In this document: piece after piece, positions 40,537 to 49,238 of the stretch | Layout of the letters: each line of letters starts with the position of its first letter | Position numbering within the stretch: the stretch's first letter is position 1 | The notes under the pieces: model-generated | Database searches by the model: none | What the model saw: the letters and a program-made list of their open reading frames with translations, nothing else | What the model was told of the DNA's origin: nothing | Virus record (IMG/VR): IMGVR_UViG_3300045454_000060 | Coordinates: 38,456 to 102,455 of that record | Direction: 5' to 3' (one strand) | DNA length: 64,000 nt | Source: a virus | Translations under genes and position numbers: made by a program

Positions 40537-40813
40537 GGTTGCATGGCTGGTCGCGGGAGGGCTTTGCGCGCTCATTGGCACGCAGGTGCATGGTCAGACG
40601 CGCGAGCCCGACATCCTGCTGCGTCGGCCTGACGGACGCTACTACGCACCCGACATCCCGGGCGCACGGCGCGGCGAGCGCCTCGAGGTCAGGCCGGTTC
40701 CAGGCACCGACCGATCGGCGGTCTATGGTCGCGATGGGCGGCGCATCGGCACCATCGAGCGCCGTCCGCATGGCGGCAGCAATTTCTACGATCGCGACGG
40801 GCGGCGGCGATGA
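40529..40813 (+). CDS. secreted or periplasmic small protein
   Basis: 94 residues from ATG 40529 (overlap of 8 bases). MRRVAWLVAGGLCALIGTQV with HG-Q is a good Sec signal peptide. The mature part has RRPDGRYYAPD and YGRDGRRIGTIERR repeats typical of envelope proteins. It could alter the cell surface, for example superinfection exclusion. Confidence 0.72.
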   Translation: MRRVAWLVAGGLCALIGTQVHGQTREPDILLRRPDGRYYAPDIPGARRGERLEVRPVPGTDRSAVYGRDGRRIGTIERRPHGGSNFYDRDGRRR

Positions 40814-41091
40814 GCGCGCACACCCCTGGGCCTTGGCATCATAACGGGGCTTTGCGCATCTACACCGACGCAGGCGAGCAGATCGCGTTGGTGCTCCGTC
40901 GCGGCAACACCAATCGCGAGGTCGCCAACGCGGATCTTATCGCCACTGCGCCCGATTTGCTGCGGGCGCTGTGCAGGCTGGTTGCTGTGGTGACGGTGGA
41001 GGAGAATCGCAGCGCCGCGCTCAACGATGCGATCAAGGACGCTCTTGCCGTCATCGCGGCGACGGGGCTTCGCGACGGGCGGCGGCGATGA
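40810..41091 (+). CDS. conserved phage protein (HTPGPW family)
   Basis: 93 residues. Starts MSAHTPGPWHHNGALRIYTD and has ANADLIATAPDLLRALCRLV, the hallmark of a very common prophage and bacterial small protein of unknown role. ATGA overlap upstream. Confidence 0.82.
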   Translation: MSAHTPGPWHHNGALRIYTDAGEQIALVLRRGNTNREVANADLIATAPDLLRALCRLVAVVTVEENRSAALNDAIKDALAVIAATGLRDGRRR

Positions 41092-41282
41092 TCGACCGGG
41101 CGATCGGGAAACACTATCGCCCCGTGGTTGCGTGCCGGCTGGAGCAGCGACGCAAGGTTTTCTCGGTGCGGGGTCGCTGCTACGGGTCCCGACGGCGGCT
41201 CATCATCTCGCGGTGCAGGTGGGGTGATGGGTATTGGATCAGGCGCTTCTTCCAAGAGCTCATGGTGAGGCCGCCGGAGTGA
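41088..41282 (+). CDS. small basic protein
   Basis: 64 residues, ATGA overlap. Strongly basic with clustered Arg and Trp (SVRGRCYGSRRRLIISRCRW). Could bind nucleic acid. Its stop overlaps the deaminase start. Confidence 0.62.
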   Translation: MIDRAIGKHYRPVVACRLEQRRKVFSVRGRCYGSRRRLIISRCRWGDGYWIRRFFQELMVRPPE

Positions 41283-41737
41283 TGCTTGCGCTCGACAGCC
41301 GTCCCGAGTTCGACACCTGGGCGCTCGATCTCTGCGAGCTGGTCGCGAGACGCTCGCGCGACCCGGCCTGCAAGGTGGGCGCGGTGATCGTGCGGCCGGA
41401 CAAGACCATCGCCTCCATCGGCTACAACGGTTTCCCCAGGGGCGTGCTGGATGCCGTCGAGCGCTACGAGACGCGCGAGCAGAAGTTGATGATGGTGGTG
41501 CATGCCGAGGTGAACGCCATCGTCACGGCACGCGAGCCGCTGCACGGCTACACGCTCTATGTCAGCCCGATGATGCCCTGCGCGCACTGCGCCGGGGTGA
41601 TCATCCAGAGCGGTATGAGGCGCGTGATCGCGCGCATGGACAAGAACCCCGAGGACTCGAAATGGGCGCGGAGCTATGCGGTGACGCGCACCATGTTCGA
41701 GGAGGCGGAGGTTCGCCTGGAGCTGAGGAGGGTGTGA
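41282..41737 (+). CDS. dCMP deaminase family
   Basis: 151 residues. Zinc motifs VVHAEVNAI (HAE) and MMPCAHCAG (PCxxC); SRDPACKVGAVIV and GYNGFPRGV are typical. It converts dCMP to dUMP, feeding ThyX. Starts at ATG 41282 in the previous stop. Confidence 0.93.
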   Translation: MLALDSRPEFDTWALDLCELVARRSRDPACKVGAVIVRPDKTIASIGYNGFPRGVLDAVERYETREQKLMMVVHAEVNAIVTAREPLHGYTLYVSPMMPCAHCAGVIIQSGMRRVIARMDKNPEDSKWARSYAVTRTMFEEAEVRLELRRV

Positions 41738-42099
41738 TGGATGTGACCAAGCTGCCCAAGTGGGCGCAGCAGAAGATCGACGACCTGCAGCGCCATCTGG
41801 CGAAAGCCTATGATGAGCTTGCCGTCTACAAGTCCATGTTGAACAACGGCGTGGCGACGGGGGCGTCCGAGAATGCGAGGGTGATTGTCGAGTTCACCAC
41901 CAGGAACTCGATTCACGCCTTCTCGCTGCCGCTTGGGTCGGACGTCACCTTCAAGATCGGCCCCACTTCCGCCGACAGGTTCACCGTCTGCTACAGCGGG
42001 GACCGTCTGATGGTCAATGGCGGGCACTCGATCCTGGTGCATCCCTTCTCCTCCAATGTCGTGCATGTCGCGATGAAAAGTCAGCCTGAACGCGCCTGA
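41737..42099 (+). CDS. unknown phage protein with N-terminal helix
   Basis: 120 residues, TGATG overlap. LPKWAQQKIDDLQRHLAKAY is a helix seen at the start of many phage proteins of unknown function; the rest is beta-rich (VIVEFTTRNSIHAFSLPLG). End of the operon. Confidence 0.75.
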   Translation: MDVTKLPKWAQQKIDDLQRHLAKAYDELAVYKSMLNNGVATGASENARVIVEFTTRNSIHAFSLPLGSDVTFKIGPTSADRFTVCYSGDRLMVNGGHSILVHPFSSNVVHVAMKSQPERA

Positions 42100-42108
42100 G
42101 TTTTGCGC

Positions 42109-42137
42109 TTGCTCTCCATTCAGCGCTGAGCGACAAA
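42109..42137 (+). promoter_or_regulatory. operator-promoter
   Basis: -35 TTGCTC, 17-bp spacer with ATTCAGCGCTGAGC (42118-42131), -10 GACAAA. Confidence 0.8.
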
Positions 42138-42189
42138 GCGACATGCCAAGCGCACGGGGCGCGGGGCGCAGCGAGAAGGAGGGTTGCGG

Positions 42190-43029
42190 ATGGATGGCAT
42201 CAGCACCGGCGCCGGCACCAGTGGCGTCGAGATGGACGAGCTGACGCGCATGATGGTCGAGTCGGGGTTCCTGTCCCCGGGGGCCGTCGGGGCGCCGGCG
42301 GAGGTGGAGATCGCCGACGAGGTCGATGATGGGGCCGTGCCCGAGCTCGACGAGGTCAGTGGCGCGATCGAGATCAATGGCGCGATCGAGGAGCCGCCGG
42401 AGCTCGAGGAGCTCGTCGAGCTGCCGGACGAGACCCTGACGGCGGTGGCCGGCGCGATCGCCGCCGACGAGATTCGCGCCGAGTCCTATGCCGAGCAGGA
42501 CAGCGAGGTCGGCTTCGTCGAGCCGCCGATCGAGGCGCCGAAGGTCCCCGGCAAGCCCAGGAAGGCCAAGTCCACCGGCCCCGTGACGCGGGGCAGGGGT
42601 ATGAGCCCGGCCGAGTATGTCGCCAAGCTGACCGGCGACACGACCCTGGTCGGGGTGGTCGAGACCCTGCCCAAGAAGGTCAAGGAGAAGGCGGCCAATC
42701 TGTTCGACCACCTGCACGGCGGCAAGTCGCTGTCGGTGTTCACCCGGGTCGCGCTGACGATGCTCGCGGCCGAGGGGTCGATCAGCGGCCCCAGGCTGGT
42801 GGCGGCGCTGCAGGCGGGCAGCAAGCGTGGCGGCGGCGACGGCTACTCGCTCGGCACGGCGCGCAGCCAGGCGCAGCAGCAGATGACGCTGCTCGCCAAG
42901 CTCGGCATCGCCAAGCGCGACGGCGACAAGCTCGTGCCCGATCCCGAGAGCGCGCTCTGGCAGGCGCTGTCGGGAACCGCTCAGGCGGGCGAGGGGGAGG
43001 GGGAGGCCCCCTTGGCGGAAGCCGCCTGA
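42190..43029 (+). CDS. unknown acidic protein with basic linker
   Basis: 279 residues, GGAGGG 8 bases before ATG 42190. Residues 1-115 are acidic and low in complexity (PPELEELVELPDE). A Lys/Arg linker (GKPRKAKSTGPVTRGRG) leads to a helical C-terminal domain (SVFTRVALTMLAAEGSISG, ARSQAQQQMTLLAKLGIAK) that looks like a winged-helix or MarR-type DNA-binding region. Unknown. Confidence 0.75.
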   Translation: MDGISTGAGTSGVEMDELTRMMVESGFLSPGAVGAPAEVEIADEVDDGAVPELDEVSGAIEINGAIEEPPELEELVELPDETLTAVAGAIAADEIRAESYAEQDSEVGFVEPPIEAPKVPGKPRKAKSTGPVTRGRGMSPAEYVAKLTGDTTLVGVVETLPKKVKEKAANLFDHLHGGKSLSVFTRVALTMLAAEGSISGPRLVAALQAGSKRGGGDGYSLGTARSQAQQQMTLLAKLGIAKRDGDKLVPDPESALWQALSGTAQAGEGEGEAPLAEAA

Positions 43030-43034
43030 GCGAA

Positions 43035-43070
43035 GGGCGGGGTGTTCGACTGGCAGCGGGCACCCCGCCC
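43035..43070 (+). other. 10-bp hairpin after the acidic protein gene
   Basis: GGGCGGGGTG/CACCCCGCCC, 16-nt loop, no T-run. Possible weak terminator or processing site. Confidence 0.55.
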
Positions 43071-43115
43071 GCTCGCCAAGCAACAGTGTGATCCCACGGA
43101 CCCTTGGAGGAACAG

Positions 43116-43457
43116 GTGATTCTGGAGGCTATTCTCGCACCCAAATGGTGCGTGGTGGACGGCTACCGCTTCACGCGCGAGGATCTGCTCGCCACGCCCA
43201 GATGGTGGTGGCGGCGGGCGCGCAAGCAGGCCTGGTGGCGCCTGCATCTGCGTCGCAAGATGATCGAGGAGGAGGCGCGCGAGGGCTGGATCAACCCGCT
43301 GCTCTGCTGGCCGGAGCTGCGGTTGTTCCTGGTCGAAGGCGACCCCCAGGTGCTCGACTATGCGCGCGAGAAGACCCGCATCATCGAGGAGGCGGGTCGC
43401 GTGGCGCGGCTGGTCAAGCTGCGCACCACCCCGGAGCTGCTACCCCAGACGGAGTGA
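43116..43457 (+). CDS. Trp/Arg-rich protein
   Basis: 113 residues from GTG 43116, with GGAGG 7-8 bases upstream. RWWWRRARKQAWWRLHLRRK near residue 30 is unusually rich in Trp and Arg and could bind membranes or nucleic acid. Unknown. A strong terminator follows. Confidence 0.7.
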   Translation: MILEAILAPKWCVVDGYRFTREDLLATPRWWWRRARKQAWWRLHLRRKMIEEEAREGWINPLLCWPELRLFLVEGDPQVLDYAREKTRIIEEAGRVARLVKLRTTPELLPQTE

Positions 43458-43471
43458 GCGCCGATGTGCTG

Positions 43472-43508
43472 ACGGGCGGGAGCGATCCCGCCCGTTTTGC
43501 CTTTTGGA
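43472..43508 (+). terminator. intrinsic terminator
   Basis: ACGGGCGGG/CCCGCCCGT, loop AGCGAT, then TTTGCCTTTT. Perfect 9-bp stem. Confidence 0.85.
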
Positions 43509-43537
43509 AATGGAAGGAAAACTCAATGGAGGTAACG

Positions 43538-43933
43538 ATGGCGCTTTCCCGTGGCGAGGCCCTCGCAAGCGGCAGCCTGATCGACTATTCGGACGTGGCT
43601 TCTCTGCTCGGCTATCGCTGGGCTGTGGCGATCACCGACGATCTCGAGAGCCACCTTCACAAGACCCTGCCGGCGGTGCTCAGGAGACCAAACGCGGGTT
43701 CGGACGAGGCGCTGCGCGTCGTGAACAACCTCATGAACGCGGTCGTATCCAGCGTGCTCATGCACGCGATGCGTGCGGTGCATGAGGCCGGCAAGGATCC
43801 GCATCGTGCGAACCGCAGCTCGACCCGCTTCAGCTTCGAGGCGGAGTGGAAGCCGAACGAGCGCCTCGATCTCGAGATCTCCGTCGAGGCGGATGATGAC
43901 GGTCAGCCGTGCTTCACGGTGGGGCTTGCATGA
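43538..43933 (+). CDS. unknown protein
   Basis: 131 residues from ATG 43538, with GGAGGT at 6 bases; ATG 43526 is an alternative start. A helical centre (ALRVVNNLMNAVVSSVLMHAM) and an acidic, beta-rich end. Unknown. ATGA overlap with the next gene. Confidence 0.7.
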   Translation: MALSRGEALASGSLIDYSDVASLLGYRWAVAITDDLESHLHKTLPAVLRRPNAGSDEALRVVNNLMNAVVSSVLMHAMRAVHEAGKDPHRANRSSTRFSFEAEWKPNERLDLEISVEADDDGQPCFTVGLA

Positions 43934-44172
43934 CCTCCACGCTGGAGCTTCATGTCAGCTATCGCCTGGAGGGGCTTGGCTCCTGGAACATCCGATCGCC
44001 CGACGGTCGCGAACTGATGCGCGATCCGGGTCTGGTCGGCGAGGACATCCTCAGCGGCGACTATCCGCTGCATTCGACCGGCCGGGGGTATCGCCGGCTG
44101 ATCGCGCGCTGCCATCAAGGCACCCCTGCCGAGCAGAAAGGCGGGGTGCCGAGCGCGTCAGGGAAACGCTGA
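43930..44172 (+). CDS. small unknown protein
   Basis: 80 residues, ATGA overlap. TSTLELHVSYRLEGLGSWNI then a basic end. Last gene of its operon. Confidence 0.62.
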   Translation: MTSTLELHVSYRLEGLGSWNIRSPDGRELMRDPGLVGEDILSGDYPLHSTGRGYRRLIARCHQGTPAEQKGGVPSASGKR

Positions 44173-44479
44173 GGGGCACGGAGCGCACTTCCCGCTACCG
44201 GGGTAGCGCGAACACGCTGCCGCGCTGTAGCGCGTTCCCAGGGGCTTCCAGAGGGGTGTTGCCCGTGCGCGGGATGTCTAGGAGCCCGGAACATGCTGGT
44301 AGCGCGGGGATAACGGGTGACGTATTCTAGGGGTGTCGAGCGGGATTGACGCGGCTGCGTCGATGTCGTCGATATTTCCTTTGGCAGTAAACTGGCCGAT
44401 CGTGGTCGCGGGGGCGGGTCCGGGTGATCCGCCCCTCTTTTTTTTGCCCGCATGGCTGCTGCGCCGGAACGCACCGCTA
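44173..44479. other. non-coding region
   Basis: No gene supported. It has a CGCTAC/GTAGCG inverted repeat near 44201-44216, a possible weak promoter with TTGACG at 44346 and GATATT about 19 bases later, and the terminator at 44411. A short RNA could be made. Confidence 0.5.
44411..44445 (+). terminator. strong intrinsic terminator
   Basis: GGGGCGG/CCGCCCC stem, 11-nt loop, then TCTTTTTTTT. The longest T-run after a stem in the window. Confidence 0.88.
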
Positions 44480-44516
44480 AGTCAGTCGTGACAAGCGCGC
44501 GAATCTGAGCGATAGA
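44480..44516 (+). promoter_or_regulatory. operator-promoter
   Basis: AGTCAGTCGTGACA (44480-44493) covers -35 GTGACA (44488-44493); 17-bp spacer ending CTGAGC; -10 GATAGA (44511-44516). Confidence 0.72.
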
Positions 44517-44548
44517 CGGGAACGCAAGCAGACGCGAAGGAGGAATTG

Positions 44549-45103
44549 ATGCGCGTTGATCGGCTGGAACGCCTGAAAGCGGTGCTGCGCGAGGTGGAGG
44601 AGCAGCAGAAGCCCTTCAACATCGGGGCCTGGATGGCGAAGACCCACCCGGCAACGCAGGAGCTTGTGAACGGGCACAATCTTGGCGCGTTCTGCGGCAC
44701 CGCCTGCTGCGCGATGGGCTGGGCGGCGTTCGATCCGGAGCTGCGGGGTCAGGGTCTGCATATGATCGTGCGGACGATTCTTCCGGATTTTTCTGACGGC
44801 CCGAAGTCAGAGTGGAAGGCTGTCTCCTCGCTTGAGGACTTCGATGCCCGCTTCGTCGAGACCGTGCGCGACCCCGGGAGCTTCATCGAGACGACGGTGG
44901 CGTTCGATGACGCGATCGGCTTCCAGGCCGCCGCCGAGTTCTTCGCGATCGGCGTGGACGAGGCGATCAGGCTGTTCTCGTCGCGTGCCTACTGGACAGA
45001 GGAGCGCAGGGGCACCCCCATCAGGGTCACGCCGGCGATGGTGATCGAGCGGATCGACGCGCTGCTCGACGCGCACCGCAACAAATCGCTTGCCGGTGAC
45101 TGA
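44549..45103 (+). CDS. CGTxCCAxGW-family phage protein, copy 1
   Basis: 184 residues, AAGGAGG before ATG. Contains CGTACCAMGWAAFDPELRGQ, almost identical in pattern to the protein at 45818. Both begin with a helix ending KPFNIGAW/KPFALDNW and end TPAMVIERID/TPAMVIERIE, so they are paralogues. Function unknown; the Cys cluster suggests a metal or a disulphide. Confidence 0.8.
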   Translation: MRVDRLERLKAVLREVEEQQKPFNIGAWMAKTHPATQELVNGHNLGAFCGTACCAMGWAAFDPELRGQGLHMIVRTILPDFSDGPKSEWKAVSSLEDFDARFVETVRDPGSFIETTVAFDDAIGFQAAAEFFAIGVDEAIRLFSSRAYWTEERRGTPIRVTPAMVIERIDALLDAHRNKSLAGD

Positions 45104-45130
45104 GCGCTGAGCGAAAAGTCATCACTGAGG
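45090..45130 (+). promoter_or_regulatory. operator-promoter with tandem sites
   Basis: -35 TTGCCG, spacer ACTGAGCGCTGAGC (45099-45112), -10 GAAAAG. A second operator AGTCATCACTGAGG (45117-45130) follows 18 bases later. Confidence 0.74.
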
Positions 45131-45151
45131 CACGAGCACAGGAGGGAAGCG

Positions 45152-45586
45152 ATGGAGCTGACGCGCGAGGACGCGCTGGGGGCGTTGGGCGATGCCCGCG
45201 AGGCGCTGGCGCGTGAGGGGCGCTGGCGTCAGGGCGACTGGTTCGACTGGCGCGACGTGGCGCATCGCATCAGGCCCGATGGCGTTCCGCCGCCCGACTG
45301 CGCCTGCCTGATGGGGCAGATCGGCCTCAGCTACGGGTTCGCGGCGAACGAGATCGAGAAATCCCACCAGAATGAAGGCGACACCATCGAGATTCGCCTG
45401 AACGAGTTCGCACGCCTGCTGGCGCCGCACATCCTGGCACTCAAGCCGGAAGGCCTGCCGGTCTTCCCGATCGAGGACTACACCTGGGATGACGTGGCGG
45501 CATGGAACGATCATCCGAGCACCAGGCTCGAACACGTGCTCGCGGTGCTGGATGCGGCGATCGCCGAGCTGAAGCGGGGCAAGTGA
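45152..45586 (+). CDS. unknown protein
   Basis: 144 residues, GGAGGGAAGC before ATG. Helical start, then WRQGDWFDWRDVAHRIRPDG and CACLMGQIGLSYG. No recognised family. Confidence 0.72.
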   Translation: MELTREDALGALGDAREALAREGRWRQGDWFDWRDVAHRIRPDGVPPPDCACLMGQIGLSYGFAANEIEKSHQNEGDTIEIRLNEFARLLAPHILALKPEGLPVFPIEDYTWDDVAAWNDHPSTRLEHVLAVLDAAIAELKRGK

Positions 45587-45603
45587 GCAAGGGGGACGCT
45601 GTA

Positions 45604-45807
45604 ATGACGGATTACGTGATTACCACCGCCGGGCAGTTCTATGTGGACGCGATGACTCTGAAGAAGCTCGCGCGCACGCTGAAGTCTAACCCGGAAGGGG
45701 CGCGTGCGCTGCGGCAGATCGCCGCTCGCTTGGAGGCGGCGGCCTTCTATGTGGCCGGCGCGGAGGCGCGCTCGACTTGTGGCACCCCGATCGACGTTCA
45801 GGCGTGA
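45604..45807 (+). CDS. small unknown protein
   Basis: 67 residues from ATG 45604, with a GGGGGA-rich sequence upstream. Helical (MTLKKLARTLKSNPEGARAL). Unknown. Confidence 0.62.
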   Translation: MTDYVITTAGQFYVDAMTLKKLARTLKSNPEGARALRQIAARLEAAAFYVAGAEARSTCGTPIDVQA

Positions 45808-45817
45808 TGGCGCGGGC

Positions 45818-46363
45818 ATGGCGAAGAAGGAGTTCAAGCGCCTGCGCAGGCTGCAGGAGGTGCTGCACGCGGTGCACAGGCAGCGCAAGCCGTTCGCCCT
45901 CGATAATTGGGTCGCGCGCGGCTACGTGAATGGCGGGACGGTCACTGCGAAGGGCCTCGAACGCACCTGTGGCACCGTCTGTTGCGCCGTCGGCTGGGGT
46001 GCGCTCGACCCGGAGCTCCAGAAGCAGGGGCTGAAGGCGGTCGCATACGCGAAATGGGGACCTGACAGTCTCGGTCGTCGTGACCCGGTTGTGGTTACCT
46101 CCGCCCGGCAGTTCAGGGGCCTCGACGAGAAATACCACGTCGAAGTCGCCATTTGCTACGGGGATCAGACGGACAGTGAAGCCATCAAGAGATTCTTCGG
46201 TGTCACCGAGGCAGCAACCGACTGGCTGTTCTACCCCCACGCCTATCCTGAGGGCATGATCACGCCGGCGATGGTGATCGAGCGCATCGAGCGGGTGATC
46301 GCTGCCGGCGGCAGGTGCCCGGACGAGCAGTATGCCCAGCATTGGGCGATGGACAACGGCTGA
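45818..46363 (+). CDS. CGTxCCAxGW-family phage protein, copy 2
   Basis: 181 residues from ATG 45818. Paralogue of the protein at 44549: CGTVCCAVGWGALDPELQKQ aligns with CGTACCAMGWAAFDPELRGQ. The centre diverges. Unknown function. Confidence 0.78.
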   Translation: MAKKEFKRLRRLQEVLHAVHRQRKPFALDNWVARGYVNGGTVTAKGLERTCGTVCCAVGWGALDPELQKQGLKAVAYAKWGPDSLGRRDPVVVTSARQFRGLDEKYHVEVAICYGDQTDSEAIKRFFGVTEAATDWLFYPHAYPEGMITPAMVIERIERVIAAGGRCPDEQYAQHWAMDNG

Positions 46364-46378
46364 CATCGCGAGGAGAGC

Positions 46379-46420
46379 ATGGCGAAAATCAAGATGCGAC
46401 AGATCCAGGAGGCGGCGTGA
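46379..46420 (+). CDS. 13-residue leader peptide candidate
   Basis: MAKIKMRQIQEAA, with GAGGAG 6 bases before ATG. Its stop overlaps the next start (TGATG). May couple translation; too short to judge by composition. Confidence 0.4.
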   Translation: MAKIKMRQIQEAA

Positions 46421-46701
46421 TGGAGGACGATCGCGCTCGCAGCAGGCGGATCAGCCTTGATCCGCCCGCTCCACCTCCGCCCCTGCGGATCGTCTGCGTC
46501 CACAACCTGGGCGATGGTCTGCGGTTGCACCTGTCGAAGATCGCATCTGCCGACAGGATCAACGTCACCGCCTACCAGAACGATGAGGGCGAGACGACCG
46601 CGATTCTCAATCGCCGCAAGGCGATGGCGCTGCGTGACTGGCTCGACAAGGTGATCGCGCACATGCAGGCCGACGAGGGCGAGGACGAGATCGTCGCCTG
46701 A
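46420..46701 (+). CDS. small protein, KOW/SH3-like candidate
   Basis: 93 residues. A Pro-rich start (DPPAPPPPLRIVCVHNLGDG), beta strands and a C-terminal helix (LRDWLDKVIAHMQADEGED). Unknown. Confidence 0.65.
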   Translation: MEDDRARSRRISLDPPAPPPPLRIVCVHNLGDGLRLHLSKIASADRINVTAYQNDEGETTAILNRRKAMALRDWLDKVIAHMQADEGEDEIVA

Positions 46702-46711
46702 ACGCGCCATA

Positions 46712-46749
46712 AGTCAGTGCTGGCAGGTCTGTCAGTGCTGACGCATGAT
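46712..46749 (+). promoter_or_regulatory. tandem operators with promoter
   Basis: AGTCAGTGCTGGCA (46712-46725) and TGTCAGTGCTGACG (46730-46743), then -10 CATGAT. The -35 position reads TGGCAG. Confidence 0.65.
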
Positions 46750-46781
46750 CGCATCACGTTGACACTCACGAGGAGCAAGGA

Positions 46782-47234
46782 ATGGGACCGACCATCCAGC
46801 ATGTCATCAAGCGCGTCCTCGACGCCTGGGACGACGAGGAGAACCGGGAAACCGACATCATCGCGGCGCTCGAGGGTCCGATCGAGGCGCTGCGCGAGGT
46901 GGTGATGATCGACATCGGCGTCGAACGGCAGTCGGTCGCGATGCTGAGCACCGCGCACATCACCCGCAACGACGACGCCCTGCTCAGGCAGATCGCCCTG
47001 CGGCAGCGCCAGAACGACGTCGGCTTCGGCCTGATCGTCGCCGAATACAATGGCGGCTGGCTCGTGCGGGTGCCGCGCATCTCGTTCGTCGAGCAGATGC
47101 GCAAGATGGAGGAGATGGGGCTCTCGTCGGCGTTCCAGAACCTGATATCGCTCGCCTCCGCTCAGGACTTCGACTGGCTTCGTCTCGACTGCGACGGACC
47201 CGTCCTCGAGCACCTGCCCGTTTTCGACTGGTGA
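46782..47234 (+). CDS. unknown protein
   Basis: 150 residues, GAGGAGCAAGGA upstream. A long helix (EGPIEALREVVMIDIG) followed by alpha/beta. It ends LEHLPVFDW, an aromatic tail reminiscent of but not equal to the WGxWA group. Unknown. Confidence 0.72.
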   Translation: MGPTIQHVIKRVLDAWDDEENRETDIIAALEGPIEALREVVMIDIGVERQSVAMLSTAHITRNDDALLRQIALRQRQNDVGFGLIVAEYNGGWLVRVPRISFVEQMRKMEEMGLSSAFQNLISLASAQDFDWLRLDCDGPVLEHLPVFDW

Positions 47235-47247
47235 AGGGAGGTCACCC

Positions 47248-47772
47248 ATGCCTGACTGCTCGGCTGCGCAGATCATCATCGGCGGGGAGGTCAAGACCCC
47301 CGAGGCGATGGCGGATCTGATGGATGCCCTCGAGAACGAAGGCGTTCTGGGATGGTGCCACGGCGAGCCCGACGAGGGGTGGTGGGACTATCTCTTGAAG
47401 CTCTCCAGGAACGGGGAGCACCTCATCATTCAGAGCAATTGCGTTCCTGGCGGTATGTTTCCGATGCTGGAGGGGGTCTGTTACGAGCACGGGCTCTGTT
47501 TCCAGCGTGCCGATGACGGGCACTACGCCTACGCCCCGTCGAACGCGGCGTTCAAGCCCGCGCTTGGGGGCTTCAATGCCGATGGCACCGTCGAGTCCGG
47601 CCCCTCGATTTCGCTCAAGGAGCTGGTGCACTGGCGCAAGACCGGCGAGCTGTCGGACAAGATCGACTGGTTGGTCTCGCTGTTCGGCGAAATCCCGCCG
47701 CTGAAGATCGCCCAGGCGCTGATCGACGCCGGCAAGGATGGGCTGAAGGCGAAGCCCGCGACGGAAATCTGA
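47248..47772 (+). CDS. unknown protein
   Basis: 174 residues, GGGAGG before ATG. Cys/Trp/Gly-rich N-terminal half (GWCHGEPDEGWWDYLL). C-terminal helices (LKELVHWRKTGELSDKIDWL). Unknown. Confidence 0.72.
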   Translation: MPDCSAAQIIIGGEVKTPEAMADLMDALENEGVLGWCHGEPDEGWWDYLLKLSRNGEHLIIQSNCVPGGMFPMLEGVCYEHGLCFQRADDGHYAYAPSNAAFKPALGGFNADGTVESGPSISLKELVHWRKTGELSDKIDWLVSLFGEIPPLKIAQALIDAGKDGLKAKPATEI

Positions 47773-47834
47773 CCCGCCGGGCGGTCACGTGGTTCGGCGG
47801 CAGTCCGCCATAGGATCATCGGAGAAGGAGAGCC

Positions 47835-48983
47835 ATGAGCGCGTTCAGCGTCCCGGTCGTGCGGATCGACGCCATCGAGCCGATCCCGAACGCCGACAAC
47901 ATCGAGGTCGCGCGGATCGGCGGCTATTGTTCGGTGGTGCGCAAGGGGCAGTTCCGCCCCGGCGAGCTCGCCGTCTATCTGCCCGAGGGGGCAGTGGTGC
48001 CGCGCGGCGTGCTGCGCGCGATCGGACTGTGGGAGGATGGCGCTGCCAAGGGCAGGCTTGCGGGGGCGGAGGGCAATCGCATCAAGGCCATCATGCTGCG
48101 TGGCGTGCTCAGTCAGGGCTTGCTGTATCCCGTGGATCAGGCGGGCGAACCCTTCATCACCCTGCCGACCGATGACGGCATCGGCGCGCTGTTCCCGGTC
48201 CGAGAAGGGGACGATGTGGCGGATGCCCTTGGAGTGGCGAAGTGGGAGCCGCCGGTGCCGGCAGAGATGGCGGGCACGGTGATGCCGCTCGACGGCATCC
48301 CGGGCTACGACATTGAGAACCGCAAGCGCTTCCCGGACGTGCTGCTGCTCGGCGAGCCGGTGATCGTCACCGAGAAAATCCACGGCACCTACTGCCTACT
48401 CTCGGTGATCCCGGGGCTCGACCACCCCGGGCTGCTGGACGGTGATCTGGTCGCCTCCAGCAAGGGGTTCGGGGCGCGTGGACTGGTCTTCATGACGGCG
48501 GAAGGGCTCAATCAGGGCAACATCTATGTGCAGATGTTGCGCAACTTCAAAGCTCAGCTCCTGAAGCTGCGGGAATACAGCCGGCGCTTCCATGACGGCG
48601 AACCCATTCACGTCGCCGGCGAGCTCTACGGCGTGCAGGATCTGACATACGGTCTGCCCTCGGGGGTGCGGCGCTTCCGCGCCTTCGATGTCTATGTCGG
48701 GCACAAGGGTCGCGGTCGCTGGCTCGGCTGTTCGGCGAAAGCCTATCTGCTTGCACAGATGGGCATCGCGATGGTCGATGTGCTCTACGAGGGGCCCTAT
48801 CACGACGGGCTGCTCGATCTGGCGCAGGGCGACAGCATCACGGGCAACGAGACGCATTTGCGCGAGGGCATCGTCATCACGCCGCTGCTGGAACGGCGCG
48901 ATCCGCGCCTGGGGCGGGTGATTCTGAAGGAGATCAACCCGCACTACCTGCTGCGCAAGGGCAAGGTGACGGAGTATCAGTGA
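47835..48983 (+). CDS. RNA ligase, DraRnl/Rnl5-like
   Basis: 382 residues, GAGAAGGAGAGCC upstream. An N-terminal OB-like domain of about 150 residues precedes the nucleotidyltransferase motif EKIHGTYC (adenylated Lys near 180), HVAGELYGVQDL, FRAFDVYVG, REGIVITP and RVILKEINPHYLLRK. An N-terminal OB fold before motif I is the mark of the Deinococcus DRB0094 (Rnl5) family, which seals nicked RNA with 3'-OH and 5'-P ends. It may repair host tRNA cleaved in antiphage defence. Confidence 0.86.
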   Translation: MSAFSVPVVRIDAIEPIPNADNIEVARIGGYCSVVRKGQFRPGELAVYLPEGAVVPRGVLRAIGLWEDGAAKGRLAGAEGNRIKAIMLRGVLSQGLLYPVDQAGEPFITLPTDDGIGALFPVREGDDVADALGVAKWEPPVPAEMAGTVMPLDGIPGYDIENRKRFPDVLLLGEPVIVTEKIHGTYCLLSVIPGLDHPGLLDGDLVASSKGFGARGLVFMTAEGLNQGNIYVQMLRNFKAQLLKLREYSRRFHDGEPIHVAGELYGVQDLTYGLPSGVRRFRAFDVYVGHKGRGRWLGCSAKAYLLAQMGIAMVDVLYEGPYHDGLLDLAQGDSITGNETHLREGIVITPLLERRDPRLGRVILKEINPHYLLRKGKVTEYQ

Positions 48984-49201
48984 TGAATCTGAGCGTCATG
49001 ACCATCAGCCAGGTGCTCGAGACCGCCGGTTACGGACATCGGCCGAGCCGGCACGTGAAACCCTGCGCGCATGACATCTACCGGCTTGACACCGGCGAGG
49101 TAGTGGCGACGCTGCGAGCCGGCGAAGCCTACGATTTCGCGATGCAGGCGCTCGAGGCGCGCCGGAACACGATGATACCAGGAGAGCGCGCGCTGTCGTA
49201 A
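48983..49201 (+). CDS. small unknown protein
   Basis: 72 residues, TGATG overlap with the ligase gene. LSVMTISQVLETAGYGHRPS, then DTGEVVATLRAGEAYDFAM. Unknown. Confidence 0.65.
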   Translation: MNLSVMTISQVLETAGYGHRPSRHVKPCAHDIYRLDTGEVVATLRAGEAYDFAMQALEARRNTMIPGERALS

Positions 49202-49238
49202 AACAGCGACAGACGAGGCAGAGCTAAAGGGCTGAGAG